Assembly (NCBI RefSeq): GCF_038069765.1
Contig: NZ_JBBPFS010000010.1
Location: forward strand, 36,722-100,721
Origin: Arthrobacter_B sp038069765
GTDB taxonomy: Bacteria; Actinomycetota; Actinomycetes; Actinomycetales; Micrococcaceae
DNA: 64,000 bases
Direction: 5' to 3'
Made by a program: the position numbers and the translations under genes. The stretch's first letter is position 1, and every line of letters begins with the position of its first letter. Below, piece after piece: positions 41,350-49,801 of the stretch. The notes below the pieces were generated by a model. It had not been told where the DNA came from and searched no databases. It saw only the letters and a list, made by a program, of their open reading frames with translations.

Positions 41350-42249
41350 ATGAAGGAACAGGACGCGCTGACCCCGGTCAAGCCCGCCGAGTCTGAGCTG
41401 CTGGTGGTCACCGGCATGTCCGGCGCCGGACGCAGCACGGCCGCCAATGCCCTCGAGGACCACGGCTGGTACGTGGTGGAGAACCTGCCGCCGCTGATGC
41501 TCGGAACCCTGACCGAGCTGGTGTCCCGGATGCCGCATTCCATTCCCAAACTGGCGGTGGTCATCGACGTCCGCAGCAAGGAGCTCTTCCAAGACATCCG
41601 GGAGGCGCTCAGCGGACTCCGGGCTGCCGGGGTTTCCTACCGCCTGCTCTTCCTGGACGCCGAGGACGAAACCCTGGTGCGCCGCTTCGAACAGGGCCGG
41701 CGTCCGCACCCGCTGCAGGAAGACGGCAGCATCCTGGACGGCATCGCGGCCGAGCGGGATGTCCTGAAGGAGCTGCGCGAGTCCTCCGACGTCGTCGTGG
41801 ATACCTCCAAGCTGAACGTGCATGCCCTGGCCACCACCATTACCGAGCTCTTCACCGAGTCCGGGCCCATCGTGCTCCGGCTGAACGTCATGAGCTTCGG
41901 CTTCAAATACGGGCTGCCGGTGGACGCCAACTATGTCGCCGATGTCCGCTTCATCCCCAACCCGCACTGGGTCCCGCAGCTGCGCCCGCACACCGGCCTG
42001 GACGAGGACGTGCGGGAATACGTCCTTGATGCCCACGGCACCCGGGATTTCCTGGACCGGTACGTTGATGCACTGGAGCCGGTGATTGACGGGTACCGGC
42101 GCGAGAACAAGCATTACGCCACCATCGCCGTCGGCTGCACCGGCGGCAAGCACCGCTCGGTGGCGGTCACCGAGGAACTGGCCAAGCGCCTGGCGCAGCT
42201 GCCGCATGTGACGGTCAGCGCGCACCACCGCGACCTTGGACGCGAATAG
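41350..42249 (+). CDS. rapZ: RNase adapter / nucleotide-binding protein RapZ
   Basis: A 299-residue RapZ (YvcJ) protein. The P-loop is GMSGAGRST (residues 22-30), with Arg in place of the usual Lys, a form I recall from actinobacterial members. The C-terminal half carries the RNA-binding GCTGGKHRSVAV. In E. coli RapZ directs cleavage of GlmZ RNA; in Gram-positive bacteria the gene is always tied to yvcK and whiA. ATG 41350 was chosen over an upstream start that would add 35 atypical residues. It abuts yvcK. Confidence 0.93.
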   Translation: MKEQDALTPVKPAESELLVVTGMSGAGRSTAANALEDHGWYVVENLPPLMLGTLTELVSRMPHSIPKLAVVIDVRSKELFQDIREALSGLRAAGVSYRLLFLDAEDETLVRRFEQGRRPHPLQEDGSILDGIAAERDVLKELRESSDVVVDTSKLNVHALATTITELFTESGPIVLRLNVMSFGFKYGLPVDANYVADVRFIPNPHWVPQLRPHTGLDEDVREYVLDAHGTRDFLDRYVDALEPVIDGYRRENKHYATIAVGCTGGKHRSVAVTEELAKRLAQLPHVTVSAHHRDLGRE

Positions 42250-43278
42250 ATGGCGTTTTTGACCGGCCCGCTCCCGATGATTCCGCAGACCGGAACGGCC
42301 CGCGAATCCGGGGGCAGCGACGGCTCGCCGGCCGTGGTGGCACTGGGCGGCGGGCACGGACTGTCCGCCTCGCTCTCCGCCCTCCGGCTGCTGACCACGG
42401 ACCTGACCGCGGTTGTCACGGTCGCCGACGACGGCGGTTCCTCCGGACGCCTGCGCCACGAGCTGGATGTGCTTCCGCCCGGTGACCTGCGCATGGCGCT
42501 GGCGGCCCTGTGCGATGACACCGATTGGGGGCGGACGTGGCGCGATGTCATGCAGCACCGTTTCCAGTCCCGTCCCGGAGTCCGGGGTTCGCTGGACAAC
42601 CATGCCCTGGGCAACCTGCTGATCGTCACCCTCTGGGAGCTGCTGGGCGACCCCGTTGCGGGGCTGCAGTGGGCCGGAGCGCTGCTCGGTGCCCGCGGCC
42701 AGGTCCTGCCCATGTCCACCCAGCCGCTGACCATCGAGGGCGACCTGCTGCGGCAGACGCCCGCCGGTGAGCACCTGGAACTGGTCACCGGCCAGGCCCG
42801 GCTGGCGACGGCCGGAGCGCGGGGCAAGGTTGCCGAAGTCCGGTTGACGCCCGCTGATGCCCCGGCCTGCCCGGAAGCCGTCACGGCAATTGAGCGGGCC
42901 GACTGGGTCATCCTCGGCCCCGGGTCCTGGTACACGTCCGTATTGCCGCACCTGATGCTGCCGGAGCTGCGTTCCGCCCTCTGCCGGACCAAGGCCAAGC
43001 GATGCCTGACGATGAACCTGAGTAATGAAACCAAGGAAACTACCGGAATGTCGGCACTGGACCATCTGGCCGAGGTGAGGCGGTACGCACCCGGGCTTCG
43101 GGTGGATGCCGTGCTTGCGGATCCGGCCGTCATCGAAGACCGGGACGCTTTCAGCGCCGCGGTGGCCGCGATGGGCGGGCGGCCCGTCTTCGGTAAGGTG
43201 GGGGCAGCGACCGGGCGGCCGATCCATGATCCGCTGCGCCTGGCCACCGCCTATCACGATATGTTTGGGGAGAACTAG
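42250..43278 (+). CDS. yvcK: Gluconeogenesis factor YvcK (CofD-like)
   Basis: A 342-residue protein of the CofD/UPF0052 fold that binds UDP-sugars; in Bacillus and mycobacteria it is needed for growth on gluconeogenic carbon sources and for cell-wall synthesis. Visible motifs are VVALGGGHGLSASLSALR near residue 30, VTVADDGGSSGRLRHEL, LDNHALGNLLI and ILGPGSWYTSVLPHL. ATG 42250 directly follows the rapZ stop, and whiA begins 10 bases after its end, so the three genes are one operon. Confidence 0.93.
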   Translation: MAFLTGPLPMIPQTGTARESGGSDGSPAVVALGGGHGLSASLSALRLLTTDLTAVVTVADDGGSSGRLRHELDVLPPGDLRMALAALCDDTDWGRTWRDVMQHRFQSRPGVRGSLDNHALGNLLIVTLWELLGDPVAGLQWAGALLGARGQVLPMSTQPLTIEGDLLRQTPAGEHLELVTGQARLATAGARGKVAEVRLTPADAPACPEAVTAIERADWVILGPGSWYTSVLPHLMLPELRSALCRTKAKRCLTMNLSNETKETTGMSALDHLAEVRRYAPGLRVDAVLADPAVIEDRDAFSAAVAAMGGRPVFGKVGAATGRPIHDPLRLATAYHDMFGEN

Positions 43279-43288
43279 GAGTGTATTT

Positions 43289-44269
43289 GTGGCGTTGACC
43301 GCAGCAGTAAAAGAGGAACTTTCACGGCTTGATGTGAAAAAGTCCTCCGTCCGCAAAGCGGAAGTATCGGCCTTGCTGCGATTTGCCGGAGGACTGCACA
43401 TCATTTCCGGCCGCATTGTGATTGAAGCTGAAGTGGACCTGGCGTCCACGGCGAGGCGGTTGCGCGCCGCAATCGCCGAAGTGTACGGCCACGCCTCGGA
43501 CATCGTTGTGGTGTCCGGCGGAGGCCTGCGGCGAGGCAACCGGTACGTGGTGCGCGTCGTCAAGGACGGCGAATCCCTGGCCCGCCAGACCGGGCTGCTG
43601 GATGCCCGCGGGCGGCCGGTCCGCGGACTGCCCTCCGTGGTGGTCAACGGCTCCGCCGCCGACGCCGAGGCCGTCTGGCGCGGTGCCTTCCTGGCCCACG
43701 GCTCACTGACCGAGCCGGGCCGGTCCTCCTCGCTGGAAGTGACCTGCCCCGGGCCCGAAGCAGCCCTGGCCCTGGTGGGTGCGGCCCGCCGGATCGGCAT
43801 TGCCGCCAAGGCCCGCGAAGTCCGCGGCATCGACCGGGTGGTGATCCGCGACGGCGACACCATCGCCGCCCTGCTGACGCGCATGGGCGCCCATGACGCA
43901 CTGATGGTCTGGGAGGAACGGCGCATGCGCAAGGAAGTCCGCGCCACCGCCAACCGGCTGGCCAACTTTGACGACGCCAATCTTCGCCGCTCGGCCCAGG
44001 CCGCGGTGGCAGCCGGCGCCCGGGTGGACAGGGCGCTGGACATCCTCGGCGACGACGTGCCCGAACACCTGCGCTACGCCGGCGAGCTGCGCGTGGCGCA
44101 CAAGCAGGCCAGCCTTGACGAGCTCGGCCACCTTGCCGAACCGCCCATGACCAAGGACGCCATCGCCGGCCGCATCCGCCGCCTCCTGGCCATGGCCGAC
44201 AAGCGCGCGGCCGAGCTGGGCATCCCCGGCACTGAGGCCAATGTGACTCCTGAGATGCTTGACGAGTAG
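43289..44269 (+). CDS. whiA: Sporulation/division regulator WhiA
   Basis: A 326-residue WhiA: two LAGLIDADG-like lobes without nuclease residues, then a helix-turn-helix at the C terminus (KDAIAGRIRRLLAMADKRA). The start VALTAAVKEELSRLDVKKS is the conserved WhiA N terminus. GTG 43289 follows TAGGAG by 8 bases. In non-sporulating actinobacteria WhiA is tied to cell division and is usually essential. It closes the rapZ-yvcK-whiA operon and precedes sodA. Confidence 0.96.
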   Translation: MALTAAVKEELSRLDVKKSSVRKAEVSALLRFAGGLHIISGRIVIEAEVDLASTARRLRAAIAEVYGHASDIVVVSGGGLRRGNRYVVRVVKDGESLARQTGLLDARGRPVRGLPSVVVNGSAADAEAVWRGAFLAHGSLTEPGRSSSLEVTCPGPEAALALVGAARRIGIAAKAREVRGIDRVVIRDGDTIAALLTRMGAHDALMVWEERRMRKEVRATANRLANFDDANLRRSAQAAVAAGARVDRALDILGDDVPEHLRYAGELRVAHKQASLDELGHLAEPPMTKDAIAGRIRRLLAMADKRAAELGIPGTEANVTPEMLDE

Positions 44270-44296
44270 CGTGGAAGCATAGGATGGACTAAGCAT

Positions 44297-44340
44297 GCTG
44301 CCGTTTTCGGCAGCACCGGTGTTTCCGGATGGAAACACCG
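44297..44340 (+). promoter_or_regulatory. Two consecutive hairpins between whiA and sodA
   Basis: GCTGCCG pairs with CGGCAGC around a TTTT loop (44297-44314), and CGGTGTTTCC pairs with GGAAACACCG around GGAT (44317-44340). No T-tract follows, so these look more like an attenuator or mRNA stabiliser in the sodA leader than a plain terminator. Confidence 0.55.
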
Positions 44341-44388
44341 CCCGGATCACCGATCCGACCTATTTTCCGACTCTTACAGGAGGATTTT

Positions 44389-45015
44389 GTGAACGAATAC
44401 ACTCTGCCGGAACTGCCGTACGACTACGCGGCACTGGAGCCGAACATTTCAGCCCGCATCATGGAGCTGCACCACGACAAGCACCACGCAACGTACGTTG
44501 CCGGAGCCAACACCGCGCTGGCACAGATGGCCGAAGCCCGCGAAAAGGGTGACTTCGCAACCATCCCGAAGCTGTCCAAGGACCTGGCGTTCCACCTGGG
44601 CGGACACGTCAACCACAGCATCTTCTGGAACAACCTGTCTCCCGAAGGCGGCGACAAGCCCGTAGGCGAGCTCGCTGCAGCCATCGATGACTTCTTCGGA
44701 TCCTTCGATGCGTTCCGCGGCCAGTTCACTGCTGCAGCCACCTCGCTGCAGGGTTCGGGCTGGGCGCTGCTGGCCTACGAGCCGCTGGGCCAGAACCTGG
44801 TCATCGAGCAGCTGTACGACCAGCAGGGCAACGTCCCCGTGGGCACCATTCCGCTGCTGATGCTGGACATGTGGGAGCACGCCTTCTACCTGGACTACGT
44901 CAACGTGAAGGCCGACTACGTCAAGGCTTTCTGGAACATCGTCAACTGGGCCGATGTGGCCACGCGCTTCGAGTCCGCCCGCACCGGCGCCCACACCCTG
45001 GTGCTCCCGGCCTAA
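44389..45015 (+). CDS. sodA: Superoxide dismutase, Fe/Mn type
   Basis: A 208-residue Fe/Mn superoxide dismutase. The metal ligands are seen in MELHHDKHH (first His), GHVNHSIFW (second His) and DMWEHAFYLDYVN (Asp and last His); the motif DxWEHAxY is diagnostic. Manganese is the likelier metal in this group, but this cannot be told safely from the sequence. GTG 44389 follows a perfect AGGAGG by 5 bases, implying strong translation. It sits between whiA and gap, which are usually adjacent in actinobacteria. Confidence 0.96.
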   Translation: MNEYTLPELPYDYAALEPNISARIMELHHDKHHATYVAGANTALAQMAEAREKGDFATIPKLSKDLAFHLGGHVNHSIFWNNLSPEGGDKPVGELAAAIDDFFGSFDAFRGQFTAAATSLQGSGWALLAYEPLGQNLVIEQLYDQQGNVPVGTIPLLMLDMWEHAFYLDYVNVKADYVKAFWNIVNWADVATRFESARTGAHTLVLPA

Positions 45016-45117
45016 TCAGGCCTGCGGGCCCCAAAACGGGCCCCTACCGGTACCCGGGACAGGCCCGACGCGTAAGATGATTGCGAGGGTCCCCGCCGCG
45101 CCTCACGGCACGGCGGG

Positions 45118-45167
45118 GCCTCCCGGCGGGCTGCCGGCCCTGTTGTTGGCCGGCCCCGCCGGGAGGC
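45118..45167 (+). promoter_or_regulatory. Large GC-rich hairpin between sodA and gap
   Basis: A 13-bp stem (45118-45130 with 45155-45167) continues after a CT bulge as a 7-bp stem (45133-45139 with 45148-45154) around an eight-base loop. It is very stable but has no U-tract, so it may slow polymerase, protect an mRNA end or bind a protein; it is 91 bases before gap. Confidence 0.6.
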
Positions 45168-45258
45168 ATCCCGGCCCGCACCAAACCCTGTCAGACCAGT
45201 GGCCTGATCTCACACAAGGTCACGTTTTCGGTACACCCGCAATCAAGGAGACAGAAAA

Positions 45259-46263
45259 GTGACTACTCGTGTTGGAATCAACGGCTTTGGACGCATCGGA
45301 CGAAACTACTTCCGCGCAGCACTGGAGCAGAACGCCGACCTCGACATTGTGGCCGTCAACGACCTCACCAGCCCTGAAACCCTTGCCCACCTCCTGAAGT
45401 ACGATTCCGTGACCGGCCGCATCGGCGCTGACGTGGAAGTACGCGGCGGCGACCTGATTGTCGGCGGGAAGACCATCAAGGTCCTCGCCGAACGGGATCC
45501 CGCCAACCTGCCCTGGAAGGACCTCGGCGTAGACGTCGTCATTGAGTCCACCGGGTTCTTCACGAAAGCCGAAGACGCCAAGAAGCACCTCGACGCCGGC
45601 GCAAAGAAAGTCCTCATCTCGGCTCCGGGCAAGGGCGCCGACCGCACCATCGTCATGGGCGTCAACGACGGCGAGTACAACCCGGAGACCGACAACATTG
45701 TCTCCAACGCATCCTGCACCACCAACTGCCTGGGTCCGCTGGCCAAGGTTATCCATGAGGCGTTCGGCATCGAGCGCGGCCTGATGACCACCGTCCACGC
45801 CTACACCGCCGACCAGAACCTGCAGGACGGCCCGCACCGGGACCTCCGCCGGGCCCGTGCCGCAGCCCTGAACATTGTGCCCACCTCCACCGGTGCCGCC
45901 AAAGCCATCGGCCTGGTCCTTCCTGAACTGGACGGCAAGCTGGACGGTTTCGCCCTGCGCGTGCCCGTGCCCACAGGATCGATCACGGACCTCACCGTCA
46001 CACTCAGCCGGGAAGCAACGGTCGAGGAAATCAACGACGCCTACAAGGCCGCATCGGACGGACCGCTGAACGGAATCCTGCGCTACACGGATGAGCCGCT
46101 TGTCTCCTCCGATATCGTCACCGATCCGGCGTCGTGCATCTTCGACTCGGGCCTGACCCGGGCCATGGGCACCGAGGTGAAGGTAGTGGGCTGGTACGAC
46201 AACGAATGGGGCTACTCCTGCCGCCTGGTGGACCTGACCACACTGGTTGGCTCCAGCCTGTAG
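45259..46263 (+). CDS. gap: Glyceraldehyde-3-phosphate dehydrogenase
   Basis: A 334-residue NAD-dependent GAPDH. The Rossmann motif is GINGFGRIGRN (residues 6-16), the catalytic cysteine is C153 in SNASCTTNC, and the activating histidine is H180. YDNEWGYS near the C terminus is conserved. It oxidises glyceraldehyde 3-phosphate to 1,3-bisphosphoglycerate in glycolysis. GTG 45259 follows AAGGAGA. It heads the gap-pgk-tpiA-secG run. Confidence 0.97.
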   Translation: MTTRVGINGFGRIGRNYFRAALEQNADLDIVAVNDLTSPETLAHLLKYDSVTGRIGADVEVRGGDLIVGGKTIKVLAERDPANLPWKDLGVDVVIESTGFFTKAEDAKKHLDAGAKKVLISAPGKGADRTIVMGVNDGEYNPETDNIVSNASCTTNCLGPLAKVIHEAFGIERGLMTTVHAYTADQNLQDGPHRDLRRARAAALNIVPTSTGAAKAIGLVLPELDGKLDGFALRVPVPTGSITDLTVTLSREATVEEINDAYKAASDGPLNGILRYTDEPLVSSDIVTDPASCIFDSGLTRAMGTEVKVVGWYDNEWGYSCRLVDLTTLVGSSL

Positions 46264-46351
46264 CAGCCGGGAATCCGGCACACCATCCACCCCGGGCTCC
46301 AAGCCCCAAACACCAAGCCCCCAATGCCCGAAAGGGACGCAAAGGTAAGAC

Positions 46352-47578
46352 ATGACAGTCAAGACTCTCGAGGAACTCATCAGCGACGGCGTTGACGGTC
46401 GGTATGTGCTGGTCCGGTCGGACCTGAATGTGCCGCTGGACAACGGCCAGGTGGCCGACGACGGACGCATCCGCGCGTCGATCCCCACCATCGGAAAACT
46501 GGTGGAGCACGGCGCCAAGGTGATCGTCATGGCGCACCTGGGGCGGCCCAAGGGCACCCCCGATGACAAGTACTCCCTGCAGCCCGCTGCGGACCGGCTG
46601 GACGAGCTCGCGCCGTTTGCGGTCGAGTTCGCCTCCGACGTGGTGGGGGAAAGTGCACACGAACTGGCATCGTCGCTGGCCTCCGGCTCTGTCCTGGTGC
46701 TGCAGAACATTCGCTTTGATCCGCGGGAGACGTCCAAGAACGACGACGAGCGCCTGGCCCTTGCACGCGAACTTGCCGGACTGACCGGGGAGAACGGCGC
46801 GTACGTGGACGATGCGTTCGGTGCCGTCCACCGCAGGCACGCCAGCGTGTACGACATCGCCGAGGTGCTGCCGGCGTACCAGGGCGACCTGGTGCACACC
46901 GAGGTGGAGGTACTGAAGCGGCTGACGGAAAACCCCGAGCAGCCGTATGTGGTGGTGCTGGGCGGTTCAAAGGTTTCCGACAAGCTGGCCGTCATCGAGA
47001 ACCTCATGGACCGTGCCGACTACCTGCTGGTGGGCGGCGGCATGGTGTTCACCTTCCTTGCCGCGCAGGGATATAACGTGGGCGCTTCCCTGCTGGAGGC
47101 GGACCAGATCGAGAACGTCAAGGGCTACCTTAGCCGGGCGAAGGAGGTTGGCTGCGAGTTCGTGCTGCCCACCGACATCGTGGTTGCCGACGCGTTCTCC
47201 GCCGATGCCGACGTGGACGTGGTTCCCGCGGACGCCATGGAGAGCAGCCGCTTCGGCGCCTCGGGCATCGGCCTGGACATCGGACCGGATTCCGCTGCCG
47301 CCTTCGCCGAGAAGATCCGCGCGGGGAAGACCATTTTCTGGAACGGCCCCATGGGCGTGTTCGAGTTTGATGCCTTCGCCAACGGAACCCGCACCATTGC
47401 GCAGGCGCTGAAGGACTCGAGCGGGTTCTCCGTGGTTGGCGGCGGCGATTCCGCCGCTGCCGTCCGGAAGCTCGGGTTCAGTGACAGTGACTTCGGGCAT
47501 ATCTCCACCGGCGGCGGCGCTTCCCTGGAATACCTCGAAGGCAAGAAACTCCCGGGACTGACCGTCCTGGACCAGTAG
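46352..47578 (+). CDS. pgk: Phosphoglycerate kinase
   Basis: A 408-residue phosphoglycerate kinase, transferring phosphate from 1,3-bisphosphoglycerate to ADP. The N-domain signature RSDLNVPLDNGQV is near residue 24, the conserved VVVLGGSKVSDKL is near 200, and the nucleotide-site glycine block GGGDSAAAVRKLG is near 370. Length is typical. It lies 88 bases after gap; the gap-pgk spacer contains short CCAAGCCCC repeats but no terminator. Confidence 0.97.
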   Translation: MTVKTLEELISDGVDGRYVLVRSDLNVPLDNGQVADDGRIRASIPTIGKLVEHGAKVIVMAHLGRPKGTPDDKYSLQPAADRLDELAPFAVEFASDVVGESAHELASSLASGSVLVLQNIRFDPRETSKNDDERLALARELAGLTGENGAYVDDAFGAVHRRHASVYDIAEVLPAYQGDLVHTEVEVLKRLTENPEQPYVVVLGGSKVSDKLAVIENLMDRADYLLVGGGMVFTFLAAQGYNVGASLLEADQIENVKGYLSRAKEVGCEFVLPTDIVVADAFSADADVDVVPADAMESSRFGASGIGLDIGPDSAAAFAEKIRAGKTIFWNGPMGVFEFDAFANGTRTIAQALKDSSGFSVVGGGDSAAAVRKLGFSDSDFGHISTGGGASLEYLEGKKLPGLTVLDQ

Positions 47579-47587
47579 CACCGGGGT

Positions 47588-47619
47588 GCGGGCCTGCTGC
47601 CGGAAGGCGGCGGGCCCGC
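47588..47619 (+). promoter_or_regulatory. Hairpin between pgk and tpiA
   Basis: A 14-bp stem (47588-47601 with 47606-47619, two G-U pairs) closes a GGAA tetraloop 9 bases after pgk. It has no T-tract. It may attenuate or process the glycolytic transcript. Confidence 0.5.
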
Positions 47620-47688
47620 ACTTCCATGTCCGCTCTTCCCCGCCCGGACACCCGTAACCATCCCTATAATCCCTAAGAAACCGGAGCG

Positions 47689-48507
47689 ATGATGACCACC
47701 TCGACCAACGGCAAGTTTGACCGGACACCGCTGATCGCGGGCAACTGGAAGATGAACATGGACCACGTCCAGGGCATCACCCTTCTGCAGAAGCTGGCCT
47801 GGACCCTCAAGGACGCCCAGCATGACTACAACCGCGTGGAGGTTGCCGTCTTCCCGCCGTTTACGGACCTGCGCAGCGTGCAGACCCTGGTTCGCGGAGA
47901 CAAGCTTGACCTGGAATACGGCGCACAGGATCTGTCCCCGAAGGACTCCGGCGCCTACACGGGCGACATCTCCGGCGCTTTCCTGTCCAAGCTTGGCTGC
48001 AAGTATGTCCTGGTCGGCCACAGCGAACGCCGCACCGTGCACGGCGAAACCGATGAACTGCTGAACGAGAAGCTCAAGGCCGCTTACCGCAACGGCCTGG
48101 TGCCGGTGCTTTGCGTGGGCGAGGGCCTGGAGGTCCGCTCCTCCGGCAAGCACGTGGAGCACACCCTGGAGCAGGTCCGCCGGGACCTCGACGGCCTCGA
48201 CGCCGAGCAGGTCTCCTCCCTCGTTATCGCTTACGAGCCGATTTGGGCCATTGGCACCGGTGAGGTTGCCGGCCCCGAAGATGCCCAGGAAATGTGCGCA
48301 GCGATCCGCAGCGAGATTGCGGATCTGTACGACGACGCCGTGGCTGCCAAGACCCGGCTGCTCTACGGAGGATCGGTGAAGGCAGCGAATGCTGCGAGCA
48401 TTCTGAAGCAGCGCGACGTCGACGGCGTGCTGGTGGGCGGTGCCAGTTTGGATGTGGCCGAGTTTGCTAATATTGTCAGGTTCGAACAACACCTGGTGAC
48501 CGACTGA
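47689..48507 (+). CDS. tpiA: Triosephosphate isomerase
   Basis: A 272-residue isomerase interconverting dihydroxyacetone phosphate and glyceraldehyde 3-phosphate. Catalytic residues: N19 and K21 in GNWKMN, H111 in VGHSERR, and E183 in AYEPIWAIGTG. The phosphate-binding YGGSVKAAN and VGGASL are present. Two adjacent ATG codons (47689, 47692) are possible starts; the first makes a 10-residue longer leader than most family members. It is 111 bases after pgk. Confidence 0.97.
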   Translation: MMTTSTNGKFDRTPLIAGNWKMNMDHVQGITLLQKLAWTLKDAQHDYNRVEVAVFPPFTDLRSVQTLVRGDKLDLEYGAQDLSPKDSGAYTGDISGAFLSKLGCKYVLVGHSERRTVHGETDELLNEKLKAAYRNGLVPVLCVGEGLEVRSSGKHVEHTLEQVRRDLDGLDAEQVSSLVIAYEPIWAIGTGEVAGPEDAQEMCAAIRSEIADLYDDAVAAKTRLLYGGSVKAANAASILKQRDVDGVLVGGASLDVAEFANIVRFEQHLVTD

Positions 48508-48571
48508 TTTGCAGCTGACCTGCACCGCAGTGCACGTCTCCAATCCATGAGTCACCCCCGAAAGGCCGTAA

Positions 48572-48823
48572 GTGGAAATTCTGAAGATTATCCTGCTGGT
48601 TCTTCTTGCCATCACCAGCCTGTTGCTGACGCTGCTCATCCTGCTCCATAAGGGACGCGGCGGCGGCATGTCGGACATGTTCGGCGGCGGGATGACCAGC
48701 AGCATGGGTTCCTCCGGGGTTGCCGAAAAGAACCTGAACCGCTTCACCGTGATGCTCGGAATCTCCTGGGGCGCCGTGATTATTGCCCTGGGCCTGATCC
48801 AGCGTTTCTCCGGCGAAGCCTAG
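48572..48823 (+). CDS. secG: Preprotein translocase subunit SecG
   Basis: An 83-residue SecG with two membrane helices (residues 2-24 and 58-79) around the glycine-rich conserved loop HKGRGGGMSDMFGGG. It supports SecYE in protein export. GTG 48572 follows AAAGG. SecG after tpiA is the standard actinobacterial order. Confidence 0.95.
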   Translation: MEILKIILLVLLAITSLLLTLLILLHKGRGGGMSDMFGGGMTSSMGSSGVAEKNLNRFTVMLGISWGAVIIALGLIQRFSGEA

Positions 48824-48897
48824 CCACGGCAGCAGAGGCCCGGCCTTCGGCGCAGTAAACCCGGACGCGGCAGCAGGAACCGCGCACAGCTCACGGC

Positions 48898-48935
48898 AAA
48901 GCCCCGGAGATCCGCAAGGATCTCCGGGGCTTTCG
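48898..48935. terminator. Bidirectional terminator between secG and pgl
   Basis: A 16-bp perfect stem (48898-48913 with 48918-48933) with a GCAA tetraloop has A-runs and T-runs at both ends. It lies between convergent secG and pgl, so it can end both the glycolysis and the pentose-phosphate transcripts. Confidence 0.93.
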
Positions 48936-48976
48936 CGTGTCCGCCGGATGCGGCGGGCGTGCCGGCACGGGAAGGG

Positions 48977-49801
48977 TTAGTCCTCGGCGCCGGCTCCGGT
49001 TCCCTCCGGGTCCAGAAGGCGTTCCGGCAGCTGGGAGGCCGCCGCCTGGTCAACCAGCCAGCGTGTCTTGGTCCGCCCGTGCGCACCGGCCGCGGGGACT
49101 TGAACCGGGCCGGCTCCGGCCAGGGCCAGGCCCACGGCGCCTGCTTTGTCTTCACCGGCCACGGTCAGCCAGACCTCCTCGGCGGTATTGATCGCTTCAA
49201 GGGTCAGGGACACCCGCTCCGGCGGAGGCTTGGGCGCGTTAAGGACGGAGACTACTGTCTTGCCCGTGGTGCGGATGCCCGCCATCTCCGGGAACAGGGA
49301 GGCGATGTGGGCGTCCGGGCCTACCCCCAGGAGCAGAAGATCAAAGCGGGGGAGCCGGGAGTCGCGGGACTCGAAACCCGGCGGCAGTTTCTCTTCGGCC
49401 GCGGCTGTGGCCAGGGCGAGGGCGTAGCCGGCAGCAGCTTCCTCCACGGAGGCGGCATCATCCGACGACGGCACGGGGTGCACCCGCGCGGGATCCACCG
49501 GAAGCCGGGACAAGAGGGCCTGCCGGGCCTGCACCGCGTTGCGGTCGGGGGAGCCGGCGGCCAGGAACCGCTCGTCGCCCCACCAGAAATTCACCTTCGA
49601 CCAATCCACCGCGACGCGTGCCGGTGCCGTGGCGACGGCGTCGAGCACGGCTATTCCCACGGTTCCCCCGGTCAGCACCACGGTGGCAACGCCCCGGCGG
49701 CTCTGAACGTCCACCAGCTTGGTGATCAGCCGTGCGGCGGTCGCCGTCGTCAGGGCCTCCACGCTCGGGTGGATGCTGACTCCATTGGGTGAATAACTCA
49801 T
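48977..49801 (-). CDS. pgl: 6-phosphogluconolactonase
   Basis: A 274-residue SugarP isomerase-fold enzyme that hydrolyses 6-phosphogluconolactone. The family motifs VVLTGGTVGIAVLDAV near residue 40, VNFWWGDERFLAAGSPDRN near 70, and LLLGVGPDAHIASLFPE near 155 are present. ATG 49801 overlaps the opcA stop (ATGA). It is the last gene of the minus-strand pentose-phosphate operon tkt-tal-pgi-zwf-opcA-pgl. Confidence 0.96.
   Translation of the reverse strand: MSYSPNGVSIHPSVEALTTATAARLITKLVDVQSRRGVATVVLTGGTVGIAVLDAVATAPARVAVDWSKVNFWWGDERFLAAGSPDRNAVQARQALLSRLPVDPARVHPVPSSDDAASVEEAAAGYALALATAAAEEKLPPGFESRDSRLPRFDLLLLGVGPDAHIASLFPEMAGIRTTGKTVVSVLNAPKPPPERVSLTLEAINTAEEVWLTVAGEDKAGAVGLALAGAGPVQVPAAGAHGRTKTRWLVDQAAASQLPERLLDPEGTGAGAED

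Noticed and set aside
41350..41450. Arg instead of Lys in the RapZ P-loop
   Set aside because: This looks unusual, but GMSGAGRST is, as far as I know, the normal form in actinobacterial RapZ, so it is not a defect.
44259..44285. Possible sodA promoter TTGACG / TAGGAT
   Set aside because: The spacer is only 15 bases and the -35 box lies inside the end of whiA, so it is too weak to list.
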